NCBI RefSeq assembly: GCF_000003605.2
Contig: NW_003105600.1
Coordinates: 224,186-246,040 of the forward strand
Source: Saccoglossus kowalevskii
Lineage: Eukaryota; Hemichordata; Enteropneusta; Harrimaniidae
Direction of reading: 5' to 3'
Length of the DNA stretch: 21,855 nt
Each line of letters opens with the position of its first letter. The first letter of the stretch is position 1. The notes beneath the pieces were generated by a model. That model was not told where the DNA came from. It searched no databases and worked only from the letters and a program-made list of their open reading frames with translations. Below are positions 1 to 11,859 of this stretch, piece by piece. The translations under genes and the position numbers were made by a program.

Positions 1-2862
1 TTTCATGGTGCCGTCCATTTTGTCAAGTGTGATTGCACTTTGCGATATTATTTAGTTTGTACCGGATTCTTCTTGAAATTCACCCAGGACCGTTAAACGG
101 CAGTTCGGGTTTTAAAAGAAATAAATGGGACCAAGAAATTGTCCAGGGCAAATTTTCGGCAGTTGTTTAAGGTGTTATTTTAATCTTTTCCGATACCTAA
201 AAGTTTTGCTGTTGTCATTGACGCCTATTCAAGAGAATTGATATTTATTGCAACTAGCGTGAATGGGTAAGCTTCATTACGACAATGAGCTGTTATCGCT
301 GTAAACATTGTTAAATTATTTTTCAAATGCTCAGTTCATCTTTTGAAAACAACCAATTTTTTTATTTAAAAACAAATCATGCCGCTTTCCCATCAAAATC
401 CAAAAGATCATACAACATCAGCAAATCTCTTCCATGCTGCGTCCAATGACATTAGCATATTTAACTGAGTTATGGTAATTTAACACGTTGGCATCTTCCA
501 TCGTTTTCATTGGTTAATTATCAATTTGACCTGTCAGGTCAAAGAACACTGTCCTACACAAAAAATGTAGGTCAAAACATGACGGATATTCATTTCTTCA
601 GCATCGAGCGTTGAAAATGCGATCGAAATCATTCGCTTACAATGAAATTTATTTGCATTTCATAATTATTCAACAAATTTATTTTTTTCACGTTTTTATA
701 ATCATTACTAGGTAATAATCAACAATTGTGAAACGCAGCATGACCGGATTGCACTACCGCGATCATTTGCTACTAAGTAATGCAGTTGGGTTCATTTTTA
801 TTTGAAACTTCTTTTAGAATATACTTTCGTTACTAATAAAATGAAACAAAATAATTGTATTTGGTGCACAAGGTTTGTTAATGTGATTTTTTTTTGGAGA
901 AAGATGCACGGAAAAGAAAAAAATTTATAAAATTATAGATTAGCTTCTGCAATAGTTTCTTTCACTTTGGCTGGTCCAACTGTTGGCGTTTAAAATTGGC
1001 GTAGGTGGATTTTTAAATGAAAATATAAGCTCCCCCCCCCCCTAAAAATATTTGATGATCATTTTTGAAATTTTGAACCCCAAATAAGGACCCACCAGCT
1101 GTGAAACCGCCCAGGGCGATTTTTTCGGATGGGCGAATTTACAGCAGAATCCATTACATCATCATTGAACGATTTTTAGTAGGCTATGTTGCCAAAAACC
1201 AAAAATTTAAGAAGATGAAACACAGAAGAGACGTGCATATGATTCGTGTTTGCGAGTTTTGGGAAGCATGAACAAAAAAGTACACATTGCTGCCATACTC
1301 TGTGACTCAGTAATTCAGCAAGGGGGGTACTTTACTGTTTTAATGTTGCAAGAGGGATAATTGCAAATCAGTTTTGTTTTCCGACACTGGAGTGAGAGGA
1401 ATTTCGATGTAGTCACTCGCACACAAAATAAAATCTCATTGATTTGAGGACCACTAACTTTTAGAAAGGACTACCAAAATCCATAAACTGGTGGTCCTTT
1501 TGGATAGTTAATTATTCATGTGAGTGTCAAACCCTGATTTACCCGCCAATTAATGCACATTCCAGATTTTGTATTCAAATTCCAGGGCTAAATTGCACTC
1601 TATAGAACATACATGTATGAATACATAGCGAGGCGCATGACAAAACCGACAATTATTCTTAGTAGTAATATGATACATGTATTATATCCACACATAACAA
1701 AGCAAAAAAGTAAAAAGTAAAAAAAATCTTGTGATTCTTTGCAATTATGTTGAATTATGAAACTAACACAGGCCTGGCAAGTGGCAGAAACGGACACATC
1801 GATGAAATCACATTTTCAATTTGAACACCATACTGCATTGAATATTCACGAAAGTTTTCTCCTAAAATGCACAATATATATTGCCATATTTGTCATTAAC
1901 AATTTGTATTACTTGTACCAGGTTTCCCAGTTTTGATCATACACCAGTTGGTACTCACAGTCATGTGATCTTGTTTCAATTAGATATTTAAGCCAGTTTA
2001 TTAATTTCTGCAGCGTGATCACAGGTCTTATAGTGATATAAGACTTTACATCTGCCAATCAGATTGCTAAATTCAGACAAACCATGTAATAATATATTTT
2101 TTACACTGTGACACTCATCTAAGCCCCAGTTACTGCATGACCTCTGAACCAACAGAATCACTCAGGCCTACAATGGAAATGTCATGTTAATTTCAAAGTT
2201 GTATTGCCAGCAAAATTAACACTGAATATTGATTTTGTCATCTAATAATCCATCTTTGAACAGAGAACCCTGTGTGCAAGTCAATGAATTGATGACCCCC
2301 TAAGATGCTGAAAACTATTGACAAGAAACCTCTGCCACAGATATTTTGTGAATACCATAAACCATAGCATTTAATACAGTACACATGTCACTGGGCATCA
2401 CAAAGGCTTCAAACAAAATTTTGACAACAATATAACTTTAAGCCTTAGAAGTACATATCAAAGCATCTTAATCTTAAAAGTTGTCACTCCAGACTAGAAT
2501 ATCTAAACACTAGCTTCACGCTACAATTCAAATGCATGTAGCAAGTACCTACACAGTTTCCTCCATAATCATTGCCCTGGGTGTGCTTTGGACTGTCGGA
2601 AATACATGGCAATTGCAATTCTTTTGTTTAAACAAGTGAAATTAAAATTTGACCACACGAGGGCTCAATTTGATTTCTCAGTTCACACTGTCTCATAGAC
2701 AATGCATTAGGAAATGAGACCAGAAAACAAAATGTGTTACTTGTATCATAAAATGATGATGCACAAACAAATTTTTGTGAATTTCATGAAAATCTGTCTC
2801 ACAAAATTAGAGCGATTTACAGTAAAATACCAGCAAAACATTCCAATTTCTTGTTGTTTCAG
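1..2862. other. 5' flank or upstream intron, no exon recognised
   Basis: This AT-rich stretch has stops in all frames at short intervals and no codon pattern I recognise. The exon upstream of 2863 should end in phase 1 and ideally supply a G to complete GAT (Asp). I checked AG/GT-type donors near 174, 266, 536, 711, 865 and 1920; each either runs straight into a stop or gives no family resemblance. The start codon and mitochondrial leader are therefore either far upstream or in a short exon I cannot see. Only the palindrome at 525-543 and a C run near 1032-1042 stand out. Confidence 0.6.
525..543. promoter_or_regulatory. 19-bp perfect palindrome with everted AGGTCA half-sites
   Basis: The sequence TTTGACCTGTCAGGTCAAA is a perfect dyad with 9-bp arms around a central T. 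It holds TGACCT and AGGTCA separated by 3 bases, an everted nuclear-receptor half-site arrangement. The right half continues as AGGTCAAAGAACA, close to the DR1 type bound by HNF4/COUP-TF-like receptors. A third AGGTCA lies at 569-574. Binding is inferred from motif match only. Confidence 0.4.
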
Positions 2863-3022
2863 ATGGTGTTCTTGCTCTAAACAAACCAGCTGGCCTGGGA
2901 GTGCACTCACAGCGTGAAGACTTGGATACAGCTGATCACCAATGGAGTCTTCTCGAAGTCCTGCCAGATTTGAAGCATCAGATCGGGGAGAAACATTTAC
3001 AGTTTGTCAAAGCACCTGAAAA
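2863..3022 (+). CDS. RPUSD3: RPUSD3-like pseudouridine synthase, internal exon (N-terminal part of the RluA domain)
   Basis: This is an internal exon of a mitochondrial RluA-type pseudouridine synthase homologue. It follows a pyrimidine-rich acceptor (ttgtttcag) and ends at donor gtaagc. It begins in phase 1 and ends in phase 2, after AA of a split Lys codon. The 52 whole codons read GVLALNKPAGLGVHS near the start, matching the [IL]xxNKPxGLxVH strand that opens the RluA catalytic domain. LLEVLPDLKHQIG follows, then LQFVKAPE at the end. In active RluA enzymes this last stretch would lead into HRLD. Here it lacks the His-Arg-Leu-Asp, as I recall for vertebrate RPUSD3, which favours RPUSD3 over RPUSD4. 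Human RPUSD3 acts in a mitochondrial 16S rRNA/ribosome assembly module; a like role here is inferred. The preceding exon, with start codon and leader, was not found. RPUSD4 or another RluA paralogue is the main alternative. Confidence 0.85.
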
Positions 3023-3461
3023 GTAAGCGACAACAACCTTTCATTCACAGTTACTTTGAAGCATGAAAAAATTAGTAATTATCTAAGATCCTGTGTTTGT
3101 AATATAGAATGATACTTGATAGCAACAATTTTTAAAATAAGGATAAACATACATCATGTTATAAGTGATAACAATCTCATATCTTGTGAGTTGCATGATT
3201 CAAACATATTTCAAAAATGGACACTTGGAAATATTTAATTGCAAATACAGAAATAAGCAAGATTGATTACCACTGTATTCAAGTGAAAAATGTATGTAAT
3301 ACATGCTTTGTAAATAAGAAGGGACATTTGCAAAAGCAAATAAAGACGAATATTAATTAACCATTTTCTTCAGTCTCATTTGCATTTTTTCAATATTTAT
3401 AAAAATGTACGTTTGATTATATATCATCTTGCAATTTACATGACTTCTTTAATTTGTGTAA

Positions 3462-3769
3462 CAAGGGTTTTTCTAGAAAAAAACTGCAAGAGGGAGCACT
3501 GAAATTCAGTGGCGCCACAAAGTGGGGGAGATAGGGTTCTCCCTATACCAGTGTGTGGAGTTTTTGATAATTCTAAGTTAAACATTCTATGGCTTCCTTG
3601 GGGCCAAAATTACTATCAGGCAGGTCAAAGTTGTAGATTGTGGCCACATGTGATTCCTGGTCAATCAGAATTTTATGGTTGCCAGAGGATCTGCTACCCA
3701 GGGTAAGGGGGCGCATGGCCATGTCCTGAGGGCACTGCGCCCCTGTTCCCTTGTTTAAAAAAATCCCTG
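3462..3769. mobile_element. Non-autonomous DNA transposon with CAGGG-type inverted ends, long copy
   Basis: The left end CAAGGGTTTTTCTAGA and the right end TTTAAAAAAATCCCTG form imperfect terminal inverted repeats. The element is flanked by an exact 6-bp direct repeat GTGTAA (3456-3461 and 3770-3775), a likely target-site duplication. Its first ~65 bp and last ~45 bp are closely related to the 102-bp element at 18694-18795, which lacks the middle ~200 bp. No transposase is visible. The CAGGG ends are hAT-like, but hAT elements usually make 8-bp duplications, so the superfamily is left open. Confidence 0.72.
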
Positions 3770-4231
3770 GTGTAAGATCTTCTTTGCATATCGCGTCTCT
3801 CATCTTATAAATTTGTTGTGGTAGCGTAATCATGCATTGAAGATAATCATCTAATGATACATTACAAGTACACTACAGGGAGATCGATTTACACATGTCA
3901 TGTTCTTTGGAAAATGCATAGTAATACATTTGTACAAGCACAACATCACTAAATACCTTTTCATACCTTCATTCTATAGACTCAAACAAAATTACTGTAT
4001 ATCAGATTATACATGTACTTTCAAAACTACAGCAAAATCATCCCACAAGATCAAGAGTTTCCATCTTACAAGTCAGGTGATTAAACAAAACATGAAGATC
4101 AGTACATTCTGTCATATTTGATTTAGTAAAAAAAAAATGTTAGATTGACAGGTTTGTTCAAATACGGTCTCTGGTTCAAACAATCAGACTAGTACATGCA
4201 TCAAGAACATTTTTTGTGTGTACAGGTCTCA

Positions 4232-4245
4232 CCACTAGAGGGCGC
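4232..4245 (+). promoter_or_regulatory. CTCF-like consensus motif
   Basis: CCACTAGAGGGCGC fits the animal CTCF core consensus CCASYAGRKGGCRS at all 14 positions. It stands out as a GC-rich island in AT-rich intron sequence. CTCF is present in most bilaterians, so a binding or insulator role is plausible but untested. The same string can also occur inside dispersed repeats, so it could be part of an unrecognised SINE-like remnant. Confidence 0.4.
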
Positions 4246-4533
4246 AATGTGTGTTCTCTGCACTGTAAAATGTATTCATATTTCCACTGTGTTCTTTTCT
4301 TTAATCGTTTGTTTATTTGTTAAACCATGGAGGTAATCATGGTTAAAATAAATTTTTAATCTTATGTTAAGAGTCCAAGTTTAATTCTTTAATTATCTGC
4401 ATTTCGCGTTTGAAGGTACAGTATGATTATTATTGTCACATTTTATATGTTAGACTATCCTGTGGCCATGTTTTGACAAGTGAAGTGACAGCTAGAGCTA
4501 ATAAATGATAAAAAATTACATATGAGTGTTTCT

Positions 4534-4562
4534 CAAACAAACAAACAAACAATCAATCAATA
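4534..4562. repeat. CAAA/CAAT simple repeat
   Basis: A short low-complexity run of CAAA units passes into CAAT units. The 116-codon and 71-codon open frames across it are explained by low stop density here and by chance. Confidence 0.7.
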
Positions 4563-7500
4563 TATCAACAAAGAAAGCACAGATCTATCACTGTCAAACA
4601 AAAACAAAATTTGTAATGCCCAGTACGTTTGTAGAGATCAACCCTTTCGTCCAACAAACAGTCAACTTTTCACACACACAAAAAAAATTACTGCCAAATT
4701 TGTTTATACGTGTTTGTTTTTTCTTCGAAATTCAAGAATGAGAAATTATGTTCATTTTGACCAAATTACATATAACAGCAAAATTATAGATAAGTATTCA
4801 AAATATGTAAATGTGTGCAAAATGCCGTACACAAATTTTGACAGAAAATATCATTGGCATTTAAATTGTTAATAGATGTGGACCATGTTAAAATTCATGT
4901 TGACTGCGTATGTCTACATTTGCTTACATAATATAAATAAAGTACAAGGATGATGTATTGCATGTGTAAATTTTGTGTTATGATAATAATCACCTCATTC
5001 GACCCGTATACATATATAGGTTTATAGGACAACATGACTGAACTAGTATGAACTACTTTTACTTCTAGGTCCACACTATAATTGTATTGTAATTTGTAAT
5101 TAATCAAACTAAGTAAAGTACAGATAGACCTGTATACATCAACCACCCAAGGGTTTCATGGATGGCCAACTCGTGTAATTAACGTAATATTTGTTCTGGA
5201 AAAAAAGAGTTGCTACTGTTGGAACAAAAACGTATTTATTTCAGTTGTTAAAAATTGAATAAGTTTTGAGAAAATTGAAAATTATTTTATAAACAGAATG
5301 TTAATTTGGGTCTCTAAACAGAGGTGAATCTGCCAAAATATTACATAAGACAGGTGGTTTTCTTACATAAGTTGCTCATACGTTATGCCTTGGGACTATA
5401 GGTCTCATACCACTAATCAACCAATCACCAATTCACCTTGCAAGAACCAATGAAATTTTTTAATATGATTTCCCATTTTTGAGCCATGTTTTCAACTTTC
5501 TGCATTATTTTCATATAGCAATCTCCTCATATGTTAACATTGTCGTGTATAGAATTTCAATTAGTGGTGTGAGCCCTGTATAGGCAGATGGTCTTTATAT
5601 AAAGGTGGTCACCAGCTTCAGGTTTGACTGTAAATGCCATAGATACCAAATGTAACAATTATGGTTTTCGCAAAATATTTGGATCAGAAATTGTTTGCAG
5701 AATATTACCAAACATTTCCATAGAATTTCTTTGTATGTTATTGCATTTTCAGCTTCTTAGGGCGTCATCAGGTCGTATTTCACATCCAACTTTCAGTCGA
5801 CGTTTCAATTAAGGCCATCTGAATAAACGTAAATGCAATGTAAAGTATTCTCAGAGGATAGTTTGTGATGAAGTCATTTCCCGATATTCTTATTTATGTG
5901 AAATTTGTTGTCATCGCATCCAAGCACACTCAGACTCCCTAGGTTAGGTCTGCTGAGCATCTTCTGATTCATACATCTGAAATTTGAATTTGTAACCTGA
6001 CATCTCAGCGTCAATGGAGCTTAGTTTTTCTATGTAGAGGGTATCAGATTTAAGTGTAAATGAACGTAGTCTTTATTGGAAAATTAAATCAGAGGTGAAG
6101 CCAAATTAACACATTTGTTGAAGATCAACTGCGTGTCTGACGCTCGATGCAATCCACACAATGTATTATGCAATACACCCGTTTTGACCTGGTGATCCCT
6201 GTGTAACCAAATAAATGTCACATTTACATTATTCATTGTACAGTGTATGATTAAAGCAAATTTTATAACTTTCTCATCTTCAAGTCAGTGATCTATATAT
6301 GCATGTTCATGCAATTACCTAAATGGGTATTCCTAATAAAAAATCTGTTTCCGTAATTTCACTCTGCTGAATTGAACGTCATAAAATGATGTGATTCTAT
6401 TGATCTTACCGATACCTTTGTAATGAATGTGCTTTACAGTCGCATTGCCACTTTGCGAATAAAGAAAACATCACTCCCAGAACAAGTTAAAAAGATAGAC
6501 TGTGTTTGAATGATACTGTTTTTTGCTAAAAAAAAAAATTATAATATATTAAAAACATTTAACATTCAAGTTAAGTGCCCTGCAGTACAATTTATTGCAA
6601 AATGAATAAATTCTGGGTATTTGCATTTATGAGTAGGCCTCTCACCTAAGTCCACTGAATCACACCAAATATTTATGATTGACATTTCTTATTAATCAAA
6701 ATTTTATGTGAAACAATCCTACTAGGATGTTTCCCTGCATGCATTGAAGATTTTTTTTTAAAATTAGATATCTCTTAAAGGAAAACTCAAGCCAAGCAAC
6801 ATAATGCTTCCCAATAAAAGAGCTCCACAAATGTAGGAGAATGCAATTTACAGTTTTTTTTATTTCATTTTTCATTCTCTAGATATTCTACTTTTCATCA
6901 ATATTACATGTATGTAGTCCACCATCTTGATTCTCCAGCAAAGGATTGTGGGTAAATGTGACATCATATCCACTTTTATGAAAAAATGAGAAAATGCTTT
7001 TATCTATGAGAATTACTGATGCAAATTAGTTGAAATTTTCGTTGTGCATATTACTCATGTATATAATTATAGTAATAGAAATTTGAATGTTACAAATACA
7101 CATAAAGTGAGGATATTGCCAAAAAGTAAAAAAAAATTTTACTCGTGAAATATAGAATGACATTTTTGTCCCCTTTTCAACAGGTTATATATCACCTATA
7201 TAACCTACTCACATCGATAAATTGTATAACATATAAGGAAATTTGAGCTTTTGTTAGACAAACACAAAAATGAATATTTTCAGTTCTGTTGCTATGACAA
7301 CTATTTTATATGCATGTTTGGCACCGGTACATGTATGCTACCATACTTTACCATACCAGCACTTTCGCCATTTCCAACCCATGTCTCAGTTATACATCTT
7401 GGTAGATACATTGAACATATATATAACAGGACCATAATGTTTTTTTCAGATCAGATTCATACTGGTATAATGCAAATGTTGTTCTAGAGTCATGTTACTG

Positions 7501-8434
7501 ACATATATTGACTGATTGCAATCAAACTTTACAACTACATTATACATTTGTACATATCATTTATTGCAGGTTGTGATGGCTGATTCATTTCAGTTCTGTT
7601 TACTATTCAACCAATAGGAAATCTAGGAAGTTTCACATTGGAAAATAAGGCAGTCTTGAGGCTTTCCCAAATTTTATACTTGACTAAATATATTTAAGTT
7701 GGCCTAATTTTTACTCCTAACTTAGGGTGCCCTGACTAAAGCACAAATAAGTGCCAGATTAATTAATCACCACTATCCTTGAATAATAAATTAGTTGTAA
7801 CCTTTGTCGCATGATCCAAAACTCCTTTCACAATCGCAATAACATTGGCTGTTAGAGAAGTCAGTTGGACTGATGAGGAAACAAAATCATTGATCGATAT
7901 GGTGACCAAATTCAAAGTTTAATTATAAAACACATCATTAATGTTCCCATACAACCTTTTCATAATATGGTTTCAAGTACACGTCAAGAAATTTATTCTG
8001 CTCAGTTCGGAATTTCCTAATGTCAGCGTCTCAATTATATAATATGATATTATCTGACGCATCTTTAATATTACACCAAGACGCTAATTGATCAATCACA
8101 GTAACCAAAATGCATTCATTTTGTGTCTCCTGTATTGTGACCCGTACGTGTAATTTCATACACTGTTGCCATGGTGATATGAAAGACATTATACCCAGGT
8201 GATCTGGGAAGTTATCAGATACATTATATACACACTGTAATAAAGTAAATAATTTAATATAAATTTTGAGAACTGTCAGCTTTGAATATTACCTTCAATC
8301 AAATATTAAATTTTTTGTTTCCTTTTATAGATATTTGTTTTTTTATGAAACTACGGTAAAAACTGTTGGTGATATTCCATTAATATACATAATGTAAGAA
8401 TTCATTCGTTTTTTTTTTCTTTTTTCTTCCATAG

Positions 8435-8542
8435 AGATTGTTCTGGTGTGACATTGTTAGCGAAGACGCCCGAGATTGCAGCTGATATTGATCGATCGTT
8501 AAAAGAAGCCAGATTACGGCAGGTGTTCACCAGAGTCTTTTG
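8435..8542 (+). CDS. RPUSD3: RPUSD3-like pseudouridine synthase, internal exon (catalytic-loop region)
   Basis: The exon follows a very strong polypyrimidine tract ending ttcttccatag and ends before donor gtatga. It starts with one base that completes a Lys codon and ends with TG of a split Trp codon (phase 2 in, phase 2 out; 108 nt, so skipping it would keep the frame). It reads DCSGVTLLAKTPEIAADIDR, then SLKEARLRQVFTRVF. DCSGVTLLAKT matches the D-T-S-G-[LV] segment just after the catalytic Asp in RluA enzymes. RLRQVFTRVFW matches the helix-to-strand stretch that normally ends in YWA. Across the junction the catalytic loop is KAPEKDCSG, with Glu in the Asp position and no His-Arg-Leu. An alternative donor after CAG at 8522 would remove the FTRVFW residues and break the join to the next exon, so it was not chosen. 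Confidence 0.87.
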
Positions 8543-9997
8543 GTATGACATTGTTTTTTGCCTTCTTCTATGTGTGCTTGGATTGAATAACTCGTTCATT
8601 GCCACATTGTTATTTCCATGAAATAAAAGAATACATGTAGTAGCAGGCCATCTCGATTTTACATCAGTTTGGATCAAGGTCAAATGCAATATGATTGAGT
8701 TCTCTCAGTATTTAGAAATCTACGGTATCACCACTGTACTCAACTGTTGATGTTGTATCTTTTCACAAAATATAGTACTGCTAACAATTTGCCTGTTTTA
8801 CTTTGAAAAATGTAATAATCTAAAATTATATTTTCTAAAAGTCCTATTGAATTTATAATATTATATTTCGAAAATTTATTATATAATTGCAAATATCATA
8901 ATTGAAAAAATCTGGCATTTTTAAACAAGAATTATTATTATAATAATTTATATGTGAGTTACACCACACACAAGTTACTCCCCTACGACAATAACTATCA
9001 GGTTACATGTACACAAATTGAATGCAGTGTTCTCAAGTTTCCTACATTTTACGATTTCAAAATTTTATCTGGGTTTTCATGATACGATGCAAGAATGGGA
9101 AGAATAATTTGACAGGTGATCTAAAATGTTATGACGTACTTAAGCATAGGGGTATGCTTGCGAGGTCTAAAGAAACAGAAACTAACTATAATTGTATTTG
9201 CTTCATTTGAATCGTGTCTCCAATAGAAGCAAATGTGAAACGACTGTTGTATGTATTATATACATGTACTTGAATCATTTAAAACATAACTTATTTTAAA
9301 GCTCGGTCTTCATCACGAATTTTATGTAAACAAATAAAGTATTTTACATGCGTTGTATATGTCGCCAAGAGTCCCATATGGAACATGACGTGGCGCGACG
9401 ACCACCGCCCATTCATCAATATACACACCTATATCTTTTTTGTAAACCAACACGCTACTACTAGAGCAAATAAGGTATCAAAACTTGTTTTGATCAAAAC
9501 AATGACAGAATTTCTGAATACGCCAATTTTCAAGAAATTATTTTGTCAAGTACATGTATCTATCATTTCTCTGCATCGTACATCCACTACAACAAGTTAT
9601 CAGGGTTCTCTAATAGAATAAATATGGTAATTCATATTTAAGGTGTAATTAACACCCAATAATGGGATAATTGATAACAGCTTTTTTGCAGAAATTTATT
9701 TGTCACTGATGACTAAACACTGACATATATTGCCGGAATACATGAGTGATCAGCTTGCAGATAATTTAATTAAAAAAAAGTTAATAACGTTTTCTAAAAA
9801 AGAAATTAATTTCCCTTAACAGAGCATGTTCATTATGTCTGAATTAATCTTGGCTGACTTTATCATTCCACTCTGACATTTACTTACAAAAAGCTAGTTT
9901 ATGTGTTCTGCCTTAAATTTTCCAAAACATATAGATGTATGGTTAGGATTTGGTCTTAAAATTGAAAACCAATACTTATATATTCGTATGATATGTA

Positions 9998-10204
9998 CTG
10001 TAAAAGGGTTAATTATTCACTGGGTTTTAATTTCGCTTATTTCGCTGACTGGAAAATGCACTAAATTAAAACCCAGCGAATATGTAAAATTTAGCATAGA
10101 ACACATTATCTAAATGATAAAACTGTGAATTTAAAACCCACTGAATATGCCTGAAATGGTAAATCAGCAAAATTTAAACCCAGTGAAAATTAGTCATTTT
10201 TCAG
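9998..10204. mobile_element. TA-flanked MITE (CTGTAAAA ends), 207 bp
   Basis: The left end runs CTGTAAAAGGGTTAATTATT, then CACTGGGTTTTAATTTCGCT. The right end, reverse-complemented, runs CTGAAAAATGACTAATTTTC, then ACTGGGTTTAAATTTTGCTG. That is an inverted repeat of about 45 bp with a few mismatches. A TA dinucleotide flanks both ends, as expected for Tc1/mariner-type insertion. Inside, the motif ttaaaaCCCAsyGAATATG recurs near 10067 and 10131. There is no coding capacity. The ends resemble those of the 203-bp element at 19760-19962. Confidence 0.75.
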
Positions 10205-11199
10205 TAATTTGGACAATTAGCAATTATGATGAAGTTATATTTATTTTTGTTATACTGTTTGCATCATTTGTTTGTGAACAAATCCTGTAGGCATTTTGAA
10301 ATTATGTGCTGGCAGAATTGATCTGAAATGAAAAAAAATAATAAAATAAATGTTGAAACATGCACTGAGTACATTTTGCATATTGGTCACTATTCCAAGT
10401 GATTTTTCTTCATAAATCACTTTTCAGTATATGCTTGATCCTAATATTTTTGAAAGTTTTTTTGTAATTTGTTCAAAAATATTTTATCACCTAAATATCC
10501 TAAGAATCTAGCTGACTTAAAATTTAATTGGTTTCTTTAAAATACATATTACATGTACTTGCATTTTTTTGGGGGTTGCTCAAATTAAAAGACCGTTTTC
10601 ATAGTAATATACATACATGTACATCGTATTCAGTGATGCAGTGTTAAAGATGGAGTTACAAAAGTAATACTGCCTCTACGAAAAAATCTGGTCTCGTTTA
10701 CCATTGACAACGATTTTGAATCAGAGTATGAATCATACATTTCTATCAAATATTCAAATGTTGAATGTCAGTCAACATCCACTCTGCAATATTCATTGTA
10801 GAGTTCTACACCTGGGCTCAATTTCTCAGTTCTCTTTGTTTACTACAGGCAAGGGAAGTATCAAATAACATAAAACGTGCTGGCTAAATTTAAGTAGGCC
10901 TTGCTGCTTGAAAATAATAAATAATGGCTCTCCTGAGCAGAGTAAGACAAATGATTAGAGGAGCTATCGGTATAATATTGCTATCTCTTCCAAATAGATT
11001 GGATTTGGAGTGTGTTAATTAGCTCTTCTGGGTCTTGGTTGTGCGAGTGAAGTGATCAATCACCTTGGGAAAATAAGGACTAGATTGAGCAATACTAAAA
11101 TTAATAATTATGTTATAATTCAAGATTTTGTCTTGTTTATGTAAATATAATTCTGTGGCTCGATCTAATCAAGTGGAACAAACAATGAAATCTGACATT

Positions 11200-11859
11200 G
11201 GGCCATTCCAGTTTATATCCGCACCCCCCCCCCCCCCTGTTGATGAGCTTGTGTGTTTACTTCATACAGGGTATAATTTCCAAGGGTGTTTAAGTCATAC
11301 AAAGTTTTATTTCCAAATCACCATTCACCATACAGTGATGGAAATCCAAAACTATAGTCCCTACTTATGGTGTTCTTGAGTTCCTTTGTGCCACCATACA
11401 GAGTAGGATTTCCAAATATAACTGTCATATGCTAATTTACTATTTTTTAAAGTTCAAAATTTTATATTTTATAATGGAAATCCAAACTAGTCCTGATTCA
11501 CAGTATTGATGAGCTCATTCGTGCCACATCCTTATTTAATTTCAATAATAACTATTTCATACTGGCCCATTTTTTTTACCATATACAGTCAGAATTCCAA
11601 TTTTTTTTTAGTTTTTTTAGTCATACAGTCTTGGAAATCCAACCTCATCAACCGGTATGTGGCGAGATAAACTAGGCCATATTTTATTTAGTAGCCATAA
11701 CTGCCTGGATTTCCAGGATTTTGTTTTTCCATACTTGTCTGGATTTCCAGATTCTGTTTCTCCATATACAGTTGGAATTCCGGGGTATTTTCACCATCAT
11801 ACAGTGCTGGAAATCAGACCTCATCAACAGGGGGGTGCAGATATAAACTGGAATGGCCC
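11200..11859. mobile_element. 660-bp foldback/MITE-like element with long terminal inverted repeats
   Basis: The left terminus (11200-11247) begins GGGCCATTCCAGTTTATATC, continues through a run of 14 C, and ends CTGTTGATGAG. The right terminus (11820-11859) is its reverse complement with only 6 G in the run and one other difference (C versus T). Excluding the homopolymer, the inverted repeat is about 39/40 identical, so the insertion looks fairly young. ATT flanks both ends and may be a 3-bp target duplication. The interior carries about nine degenerate copies of a CATACAGT-nn-TGGAAATCC motif in both orientations. No transposase is seen. The superfamily is not assigned. Confidence 0.8.

Larger units (their letters stand above)
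3023..8434 (+). other. Intron 1 of the RPUSD3-like gene (5412 bp)
   Basis: This intron is bounded by donor gtaagc and acceptor ttccatag and is phase 2 on both sides. It holds a 308-bp CAGGG-ended element (3462-3769), a CTCF-like motif (4232-4245) and a short CAAA/CAAT simple repeat (about 4534-4562). The remainder (about 4600-8400) is AT-rich with short random ORFs only; I see no nested gene. Confidence 0.8.

Noticed and set aside
481-536. Possible upstream exon ending CTGTCAG before gtcaaa
   Set aside because: The frame is open and the phase would fit, but the donor is weak, the sequence shows no family similarity, and the site is inside the AGGTCA palindrome.
3573-3833. 86-codon minus ORF
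   Set aside because: It lies mostly inside the CAGGG-ended element and crosses its right end. The matching short ORF at 18503-18778 is the same repeat.
4522-4872. 116-codon + strand ORF as a small gene
   Set aside because: It runs through a CAAA/CAAT simple repeat, has low-complexity Asn/Lys/Thr-rich sequence, and resembles no family.
6918-6965. Segment with CCATCTTG and GGATTGTGGG words resembling parts of 19080-19270
   Set aside because: Only short words are shared, in a different arrangement; not enough to call a common repeat.
8514-8524. Alternative donor CAG|gtgttc in exon 8435-8542
   Set aside because: It would delete the FTRVFW residues and the frame into AVTVGVP would no longer match the family. 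The donor at 8543 gives a seamless FWAVTVGVP.
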